Below are positions 6,302-10,752 of a stretch of DNA of 10,752 nucleotides, one piece after another (the first letter of the stretch is position 1; every line of letters begins with the position of its first letter). Source of the DNA: Methanothrix harundinacea (GTDB lineage: Archaea; Halobacteriota; Methanosarcinia; Methanotrichales; Methanotrichaceae); the NCBI GenBank assembly GCA_002502785.1, contig DAQG01000113.1, positions 1-10,752 on the forward strand, given 5' to 3'. The translations under genes were made by a program, and so were the position numbers. Under the pieces are notes generated by a model, which saw only the letters and a program-made list of their open reading frames with translations, was not told the DNA's origin and made no database searches.

Positions 6302-7099
6302 ATGCCGGGAAAGCCAGAAGAGATCAAGATGGTGAGCAACGCCATGGCCAACATACCACGGAGGAAGATGATGGCCTTCCTCGTCGAGAGCGAAAAGACG
6401 GCGGAAGAGATCGGGGAGGCGGTCGGCAAATCGATGCTCGACTACCATCTCAAGATCCTGCAACAAGCAGGGCTCATCGTGATGGAAGAGGGAAAAGTGA
6501 AGCTCTCCGAGTTCGGCAAGAACTTCATGGAGGGAAAGACTGAAAAGGCCCAGGACGTGAGCGTCGACCTCTCCGGGGCGAAGCCGGTGGAGATCACAGA
6601 GGTGAGACAGCTTTTGCCCTGCATAGCCGACTCGACCAAGTTTCGGATCATCGCCAACATGGCTCCGCCCCTGGGCGGAGCTCTCAAGGTCCTGGAGCCC
6701 TTATTCCCGAGGGGAAGGTACTCCGAGAGGATAGGTGCCCTGATAATCCAGCGCGGGGACGTTCTGATCACCATCTATGGGACGGGTAACGTCACCATGA
6801 CCATGATCAAAGACGAGGCCGAGGCCAGGGAAACCCTGGAGAGGCTGAAGGAGACGATCAACGAGGCGATAGCAAAGGGTGTGGCTCCGGCGCCCCGGGA
6901 GAAGGTGAGGGTCGAGCCGATGGAGATATACAAATACCTCCCCCAGACGAACTGCGGCGAGTGCGGCGATCAGAGCTGCTACTCCTTCGCCATTCGGCTG
7001 ATGAGCGGCGAGGTCTCCCTCGACCTCTGCACGCCCCTCAAGGATCCGAAGTACAGACAGAACCTTGAACATCTCCAGGTCTTGGTCGAGTACATCTGA
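6302..7099 (+). CDS. Helix-turn-helix protein with C-terminal 4Fe-4S domain
   Basis: The 265-residue protein has three parts. Residues about 10-78 form an ArsR-like winged helix (MANIPRRKMMAFLVES, then EEIGEAVGKSMLDYHLKILQ as the recognition region). Residues about 100-190 form an alpha/beta region, with GALIIQRGDVLITIYG and an EARETLERLKETINEA helix, loosely like one half of TBP or a Pcc1-type grip fold. Residues about 205-246 form an Fe-S domain with Cys218, Cys221, Cys226 and Cys243 spaced CX2CX4CX16C, the PF04060 pattern found in RnfB and the corrinoid Fe-S subunit of acetyl-CoA synthase. This layout suggests a DNA-binding protein that senses redox state, oxygen or As(III) through its cluster. 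It precedes the sulfur-relay genes by 13 nt and may control the plus-strand operon. Target DNA and ligand are unknown. Confidence 0.82.
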   Translation: MPGKPEEIKMVSNAMANIPRRKMMAFLVESEKTAEEIGEAVGKSMLDYHLKILQQAGLIVMEEGKVKLSEFGKNFMEGKTEKAQDVSVDLSGAKPVEITEVRQLLPCIADSTKFRIIANMAPPLGGALKVLEPLFPRGRYSERIGALIIQRGDVLITIYGTGNVTMTMIKDEAEARETLERLKETINEAIAKGVAPAPREKVRVEPMEIYKYLPQTNCGECGDQSCYSFAIRLMSGEVSLDLCTPLKDPKYRQNLEHLQVLVEYI

Positions 7100-7102
7100 G
7101 CC

Positions 7103-7107
7103 GGAGG
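7103..7107 (+). promoter_or_regulatory. Ribosome-binding site that fixes the dsrE start
   Basis: GGAGG lies five bases before TTG 7113. This strong site is the reason for choosing the TTG over longer frames that would run into the previous gene. Confidence 0.75.
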
Positions 7108-7112
7108 ATCCT

Positions 7113-7481
7113 TTGAAGACCCTGACGATCATCCTCGCAGACGGTCCCTACATCTCCGAGTATGCCCATATAGCGTTCAAGATAGCCGATGCCGCCCTGA
7201 AAAGGTATCATGTGAATATATTCCTCTATCTTGACGCCGTCCACATCCCCCGCCTTGGGCAGAGCCCGGCCTTCTTCGCCGACGAGGGCGAGCTTTTCAA
7301 AGAGCTGGCGGAAAGGGGTGCGGCCATAAGAGCATGCTCCCGGTGCGCCGCCGCCAGGGGCTATTCTGCAAACGAAGACGGCTCCTCGCGGGATTATCAC
7401 GATGGGATAAAGATCACCAGCCTCTACGACCTCCCGGAGATGATCCAAGGAAGCGACGGGGTGATCACTCTATGCCGATGA
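7113..7481 (+). CDS. dsrE: DsrE/TusD-like sulfur-relay protein
   Basis: The 122-residue protein starts MKTLTIILADGPYISEYAHI, the usual first strand and loop of DsrE-family proteins, and contains AIRACSRCAAARGY with Cys75 and Cys78. Cysteines in this position carry persulfide sulfur in DsrE and TusD. A further Cys121 is second from the end. In bacteria DsrE, DsrF and DsrH form a hexamer that passes sulfur to DsrC (sulfur oxidation) or, as TusBCD, to TusE for tRNA 2-thiolation. No DsrC/TusE partner is in the window. The start is TTG and the gene overlaps the next by 10 bases, so the trio is translationally coupled. In this setting it may deliver or remove sulfur during arsenic stress; that role is inferred. 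Confidence 0.85.
   Translation: MKTLTIILADGPYISEYAHIAFKIADAALKRYHVNIFLYLDAVHIPRLGQSPAFFADEGELFKELAERGAAIRACSRCAAARGYSANEDGSSRDYHDGIKITSLYDLPEMIQGSDGVITLCR
7460..7466 (+). promoter_or_regulatory. Ribosome-binding site of the dsrF-like gene
   Basis: GGTGATC, complementary to the 3' end of archaeal 16S rRNA, lies five bases before ATG 7472 and favours it over ATG 7478. Confidence 0.6.
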
Positions 7482-7822
7482 GGTCGGTCTTCTACCTCCT
7501 CGACACCGCCCCTTACGGGAGTGAGAAGGCCTTCGGCCTCCTGGACGCCGCCGCCGTCAGCCTGGGAAGGATGGAGGTGACGGTGGGGCTCTACGGTGAC
7601 GGGGCGTACCTGGCCCTGGGAGATCAGGACTCGCGGGCGCTGGCCATTCCAAACCTCGCTGATATCCTCCGCGCCTACGGCGAGATTAGAGTCCTGGCCC
7701 ACGAGCCCTCGGTGGTCGATAGAGGGCTATTTTCCGAGGGGCTGGTGGAGACGGCGGAGCTCGTCGACGAGGAGGCCTTCCTGGTGGCGATGGAAAGTTC
7801 AGACTGTCTGATCCTGCTTTGA
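7472..7822 (+). CDS. dsrF: DsrF/TusC-like sulfur-relay protein
   Basis: The 116-residue protein has the DsrF/TusC form: a first strand RSVFYLLDTAPYG, an EKAFGLLDAAAV helix and a VTVGLYGDGAYLAL strand. The C-terminal part ends with a strand containing Cys111 (SSDCLILL), the only cysteine in the protein and not in the DsrE active-site position. It therefore fits a structural subunit of the DsrEFH-like complex rather than the main sulfur carrier. It overlaps dsrE by 10 bases. ATG 7478 would give a four-base ATGA overlap and a protein two residues shorter. The DsrE-fold assignment is firm; the split into F and H rests on order and sequence style. Confidence 0.8.
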   Translation: MPMRSVFYLLDTAPYGSEKAFGLLDAAAVSLGRMEVTVGLYGDGAYLALGDQDSRALAIPNLADILRAYGEIRVLAHEPSVVDRGLFSEGLVETAELVDEEAFLVAMESSDCLILL

Positions 7823-7842
7823 GGGTGAATAGGGAACAGGTG

Positions 7843-8136
7843 ATGATGATGGACGTATTTCTCCTGACAAAACCGCCCCAAAGCGAGAGGTCTGAAATCT
7901 GCCTGAAGCTTCTGGCAAGGTCGGAGAGGTCGAGGCTCTACCTCGCTGGGGACGGGGTCTATCATCTGCTGAGCCAGCCCGGAACAATTCCGCCGTCCTG
8001 TGAGGTCCTCGCCTCCAAAGAGGACGTCGCGGCCCGGGGGGTCGTGCCGAGGAGGGGGGCGGAGGTTCGAGAGGACTTTTACGAGAGGCTCGTCGAGGAT
8101 GTGATGGAAGGGGACGGTCGGTTCTTCACCTTCTGA
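7843..8136 (+). CDS. dsrH: DsrH/TusB-like sulfur-relay protein
   Basis: The 97-residue protein starts MMMDVFLLTKPP, the typical first strand of the DsrH/TusB family, and matches the usual length of about 95. Cys20 (SEICLKLL) lies in the position of the conserved DsrH cysteine, and a second cysteine (PPSCEVL) precedes EDVAARG, the region where TusB proteins often read as a colour-coded DsrH core. As the third member of the trio it would complete an alpha2-beta2-gamma2 sulfur-transfer complex. Three consecutive ATG codons (7843, 7846, 7849) follow AGGG and AGGTG, so the exact start is uncertain. A TTG at 7819 would overlap the previous stop and add eight residues of atypical sequence. Confidence 0.75.
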   Translation: MMMDVFLLTKPPQSERSEICLKLLARSERSRLYLAGDGVYHLLSQPGTIPPSCEVLASKEDVAARGVVPRRGAEVREDFYERLVEDVMEGDGRFFTF

Positions 8137-8163
8137 GATCTCTTCCATGGAGATGATAATTTT

Positions 8164-8409
8164 ATGATTCTTGTGACCATAGAACGGGAGGGCTGCATCA
8201 GCTGCGGCCAGTGCTGGGGAAGCTGCCCCGAGTTCTTCATCGAAGATCCCGGAGACGGGAAAAGCTCGATAATAGAGGGGTACAGGATCGCGGGAAAGCC
8301 GGACGAGGGGTCGGCCCCTGACCGATTTGAGGCTTGCCTCAAATCGGCCGAGGAGGCCTGCCCTGCTGAGGTGATCCGGGTGAGCCCGATACAGCCGAGC
8401 TTCGACTGA
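8164..8409 (+). CDS. Small ferredoxin (single cluster, COG1141-like)
   Basis: The 81-residue protein has CISCGQCWGSCPEFF (Cys11, Cys14, Cys17, Cys21) near the N-terminus and a distal CLKSAEEACPAEVI (Cys58, Cys66). This is the layout of small ferredoxins with one [4Fe-4S] or [3Fe-4S] cluster bound by Cys11, Cys14, Cys17 and Cys66, with Cys21 and Cys58 remnants of a lost second site or a disulfide. It probably carries electrons in the cytoplasm. Between the sulfur-relay trio and arsC it could supply electrons for persulfide reduction, or through a ferredoxin-thioredoxin reductase for ArsC recycling; neither partner is visible here. GGAG lies 11 bases before ATG 8164, a loose spacing, and the gap after dsrH is only 27 bases. 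Confidence 0.9.
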   Translation: MILVTIEREGCISCGQCWGSCPEFFIEDPGDGKSSIIEGYRIAGKPDEGSAPDRFEACLKSAEEACPAEVIRVSPIQPSFD

Positions 8410-8422
8410 CGGGGTGACAGAT

Positions 8423-8929
8423 ATGGTTTCAGATGAAGGCGTTTCGGAGAAGATGATGAAAAGAGCGCCGAGGGAAGGGGAGGAGAAGACGGGGAAGAAG
8501 AAGGTCCTCTTCCTCTGCACTTCCAACTCGGCCCGATCTCAGATGGCGGAGGGGCTTTTGAGGGATCTGTACGGGGATCGGTACCAGGCTTATAGCGCCG
8601 GGGTGGAGGCGACGGCCGTCGACCCCCGGGCCGTCTCCGTCATGAAGGAGTTGGGGATTGATATCTCCGGCCAGCGCTCCAAGAGCGCCGAGGAGCTCGG
8701 AGATATCGTATTCGACCTGGCCGTCACCGTCTGCGAGAGGGCAAAAGAGGCCTGCCCCATCTGCAGCATCGACCTCGACCTCCCTTCGAGGGTCCCGAAG
8801 GCCCGAGAGGTCGTCCACAAAAGCTTCGAAGATCCGGCCGCAGCCACGGGGTCGGAGGGGGAGCAGCTTCGCGCCTTCCGGAGGGCGAGAGACGAGATAA
8901 AAGCGTGGATCGTCGAGAGGTTCGGATGA
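8423..8929 (+). CDS. arsC: ArsC arsenate reductase, low-molecular-weight phosphatase type
   Basis: The 168-residue protein carries the phosphatase loop CTSNSARS (Cys32, CX5R to Arg38) after VLFL, and a second redox segment VTVCERAKEACPIC with Cys104, Cys111 and Cys114. Three-cysteine chemistry, with arsenate bound at the first Cys and a disulfide passed to the second and third and then to thioredoxin, is known for Bacillus and Staphylococcus ArsC. HKSFEDPAAATGSEGEQ, about 45 residues before the end, supplies the general-acid Asp and a typical ArsC signature, so this is a reductase rather than a protein tyrosine phosphatase. It makes arsenite for Acr3 and ArsM. ATG 8423 follows GGGGTGA; ATG 8456 with GGAG six bases before it would remove a charged extension of 11 residues and equally fits the family. 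Confidence 0.93.
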   Translation: MVSDEGVSEKMMKRAPREGEEKTGKKKVLFLCTSNSARSQMAEGLLRDLYGDRYQAYSAGVEATAVDPRAVSVMKELGIDISGQRSKSAEELGDIVFDLAVTVCERAKEACPICSIDLDLPSRVPKAREVVHKSFEDPAAATGSEGEQLRAFRRARDEIKAWIVERFG

Positions 8930-8950
8930 GCCAGAGACGGAGAGGATGCG

Positions 8951-8963
8951 GATAAATTTTTAG
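8951..8963 (+). promoter_or_regulatory. Possible internal promoter before arsM
   Basis: GATAAATTTTTAG is an AT-rich TATA-like element in an otherwise GC-rich gap, 26-38 bases before the presumed arsM start. It could drive a short-leader arsM transcript in addition to operon read-through. Confidence 0.35.
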
Positions 8964-8988
8964 AAGTTTCAAGTTGAAGGTGAGAGTT

Positions 8989-9813
8989 TTGGAAGATAAG
9001 GACGTCAAACGAGTCGTGAAGGACAGGTACGGCCGCGTTGCAAGAGAGGCAGGCTCCTGTTGCAGCTCGTCTACCTGCTGCGGGACCGCAAAGCCTCAGG
9101 AGATCGCAAAGAAGATCGGATACTCCGAGGAGGAGCTGGAGATCGCCCCTGCGGGATCGAACCTGGGCCTGGGCTGCGGAAATCCCATCGCTCTCGCGTC
9201 GATCAGAGAGGGGGAGACCGTCCTGGACCTGGGATCCGGCGCCGGGTTCGACTGCTTCTTAGCCGCAGAACGGGTCGGGCCGAGGGGGAGGGTCATCGGC
9301 GTGGACATGACCGGTGAGATGGTGGAGAAGGCTCGGGCCAACGCTGTCGCCAGTGGGTACGAAAACGTGGAGTTCAGGATTGGCGAGATCGAGAGGCTTC
9401 CGGTCGACGACGAATCTGTTGACCTGGTGATATCAAACTGCGTCATCAACCTCGTCCCGGACAAGAAGGCCGCCTTCGACGAGGCCTATCGGGTCCTGAG
9501 ATCCGGCGGAAGGCTCGTCGTCTCGGACATCGTCCTTCGAGGAGAGCTGCCGGATTTAATCAGAGAGTCGGTGGAGGCCTACGTCGAATGCGTCTCCGGG
9601 GCGGCTGCCAAGGACGATTATCTCGCATCGATGAGGTCGGCGGGGTTTGCAGAGGTGAAGGTGATGGACGAGGCGCCCTTCTCCCTGGACTGCGTTGCCA
9701 GCGATCCGACCGGCCGGGCAGCCCTGGACGGCCTGCAAGATGAGGATCTGAGGGGTGTCGAGGGGAGGATCGCCAGCATAAAAGTCATCGCCTTCAAGCC
9801 TGGCCGCGCGTGA
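8989..9813 (+). CDS. arsM: ArsM arsenite S-adenosylmethionine methyltransferase
   Basis: The 274-residue class I methyltransferase has the SAM loop VLDLGSGAGFDCFLAA (about 78-92), the acidic GVDMTGEM (about 104-111), and the As(III) cysteines of ArsM: Cys63 in LGLGCGNP, Cys151 in SNCVINLVPDK and Cys201 in ECVSGA. Ahead of these lies a Cys cluster, GSCCSSSTCC (Cys24, 25, 30, 31), common in archaeal and bacterial ArsM N-termini. It converts arsenite to mono-, di- and possibly trimethylated arsenicals using SAM and thiols. GGTGA at 8979-8983 is five bases before TTG 8989, so that start is preferred over TTG 8974, which has no good site. It ends the plus-strand operon, and the convergent gene encodes a permease that may export its products. 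Confidence 0.95.
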   Translation: MEDKDVKRVVKDRYGRVAREAGSCCSSSTCCGTAKPQEIAKKIGYSEEELEIAPAGSNLGLGCGNPIALASIREGETVLDLGSGAGFDCFLAAERVGPRGRVIGVDMTGEMVEKARANAVASGYENVEFRIGEIERLPVDDESVDLVISNCVINLVPDKKAAFDEAYRVLRSGGRLVVSDIVLRGELPDLIRESVEAYVECVSGAAAKDDYLASMRSAGFAEVKVMDEAPFSLDCVASDPTGRAALDGLQDEDLRGVEGRIASIKVIAFKPGRA

Positions 9814-9835
9814 GTGATCTCCAGGAAAATATGGC

Positions 9836-9882
9836 GGGCGGGATCACCCAGATTTTCGGGTGATTGTGGTTTGAGACCGCCC
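9836..9882. terminator. Two-part hairpin between convergent genes
   Basis: An outer stem, GGGCGG (9836-9841) with CCGCCC (9877-9882), encloses an inner perfect stem, ATCACCC (9843-9849) with GGGTGAT (9858-9864), and a pyrimidine-rich CTCTCTTTT run follows at 9893-9901. Placed between the stops of arsM and the permease gene, it can act as a terminator for both strands. Confidence 0.5.
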
Positions 9883-9900
9883 CACTCTCATATCTCTCTT

Positions 9901-10746
9901 TTAGATAACAGCCACGAAGTTGGCCAGAAATCCGACGGCCACTGCTATGCCGAAGATGGTGAGCAGAAACGCCGCAAGAAGCCTCTTCTCGAATATGGCA
10001 GAAAGAAGGGTCAGCTCCGGTATGCTGGCTCCGGCTCCGCCTATCACCAGAGCCAGGACGGCTCCGACGCTCATTCCCTTCTGGGTGAGGGCGAGGCCTA
10101 TGGGGAGTATCGTCTCGGCCCGGATGTAGATCGGGACGCCGACGATGGCGGCAGCGGGAACGGCGAGGGGATTGCCCGGCCCCGCTATGCGAGAGATCAG
10201 TTCCTGGGGCACAAATCCGTGGATGAAAGCTCCGATCCCCGCTCCAAGAATAAGGTATGGCACCAGCTGGCGAAAGAGGGTGAAGGCGAAGGAGGCTGAA
10301 CGTTGTACCCTTGATTTTGCGTCCGTTGCGCCGTCGCCTTCACAGCAGCTTCGGATCGCCACCATCGGCTTCACTTGGCCCGCAAAGCCGAGACGGTCCA
10401 GGATTAGGCCGATGACTACCGCCGCCGTGAAGGTCGCAACAAAGTAGAGGGCCGTCACCTTCCAGCCCAAAAGCAGTACGAATAGGGAGATTATCACCGG
10501 ATTCAGGAGCGGCGACGATAGGAGGAAGGCCATGGCGGCGGCGAAGGGCACCCCCGCGTTGAGCATCCCCAGGAGGAGGGGTATCGTAGAGCATGAGCAG
10601 AAGGGGGTGAGGGACCCAAAACCGGCCCCCAGGACCCCGCCCAGAAGCTTGTTTCGTCCACCCAGCATCTTCTTCACCGTCTCGTCCGGGACGTACTCCT
10701 GGATCAGACCCACAAGAAAGGTCACCCCTATGATACCCCTCTCCAA
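9901..10746 (-). CDS. CSCST-type permease (UPF0718/COG0701), possible ArsP
   Basis: The 281-residue polytopic protein (about eight hydrophobic segments) has the family motif TPFCSCSTIPLLLGML (Cys50, Cys52), the AFLLSSPLLNPVI segment, a central hydrophilic loop with SCCEG (Cys134, Cys135), and a repeat-like second half with VGVPIYIRAETILP and IGGAGASIPEL. The family includes ArsP, which exports trivalent methylated and aromatic arsenicals, as well as predicted Cu/Zn exporters. Being convergent with arsM favours ArsP, but the substrate is unproved. The N-terminus looks about one membrane segment short: the frame opens with TTG at 10746 and an in-frame TAG lies at 10750-10752, the window edge. 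It is either a shortened form, an internal start, or a gene broken by a frameshift at the edge. Confidence 0.8.
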   Translation of the reverse strand: MERGIIGVTFLVGLIQEYVPDETVKKMLGGRNKLLGGVLGAGFGSLTPFCSCSTIPLLLGMLNAGVPFAAAMAFLLSSPLLNPVIISLFVLLLGWKVTALYFVATFTAAVVIGLILDRLGFAGQVKPMVAIRSCCEGDGATDAKSRVQRSASFAFTLFRQLVPYLILGAGIGAFIHGFVPQELISRIAGPGNPLAVPAAAIVGVPIYIRAETILPIGLALTQKGMSVGAVLALVIGGAGASIPELTLLSAIFEKRLLAAFLLTIFGIAVAVGFLANFVAVI

Positions 10747-10752
10747 GATCTA

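Noticed and set aside
8423..8929. Alternative reading of arsC as a protein tyrosine phosphatase
   Set aside because: The CPIC redox cysteines and the EDPAAATG signature are those of arsenate reductase, and the context is arsenic resistance.
1..10752. CRISPR array, tRNA or rRNA genes
   Set aside because: No regularly spaced repeats, no cloverleaf and no ribosomal RNA signature were seen on either strand.

Overview
The window looks like chromosomal DNA from a methanogenic euryarchaeon, most likely a moderately GC-rich member of the Methanosarcinales/Methanotrichales (Methanothrix-like). This rests on archaeal TATA-box promoters, purine-rich and GGTGATC-type ribosome-binding sites, frequent AGG/AGA arginine codons, a helix-turn-helix protein fused to a 4Fe-4S domain, and a secreted beta-sheet protein of a style I associate with these organisms. 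The assignment comes from reading the sequence and was not checked against a database.

The window is an arsenic-detoxification island built as two divergent operons around an AT-rich control region (about 3875-4277). Leftward (minus strand) are a 47-residue Cys4 zinc-ribbon protein ending in GGCSCC, an ArsR repressor with the CVC metalloid site, an Acr3 arsenite exporter, an exported two-domain rhodanese-like protein, and a small exported beta-rich protein. Rightward (plus strand) are an exported thioredoxin-like protein (CKAC), a membrane thioredoxin-CcdA fusion, a helix-turn-helix/4Fe-4S regulator, a DsrE-DsrF-DsrH (TusDCB-like) sulfur-relay trio, a small ferredoxin, an ArsC arsenate reductase of the low-molecular-weight phosphatase fold, and an ArsM arsenite methyltransferase. 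A convergent minus-strand gene at the right edge encodes a CSCST-type permease (UPF0718/COG0701), the superfamily that contains the methylarsenite exporter ArsP.

The core chemistry is standard: ArsC reduces arsenate, Acr3 exports arsenite, ArsM methylates the remainder and the permease may export methylated trivalent products, with ArsR as the switch. The unusual part is what is built in: a sulfur-carrier relay, a ferredoxin, a CcdA-type reductant-export module, two exported thiol/sulfur proteins and a possible Fe-S redox regulator. I infer a combined arsenic, sulfur and redox stress system.

The left 600 bases hold a decayed transposase end and AT-rich noncoding DNA with two GC-rich hairpins; this may mark the edge of the island.
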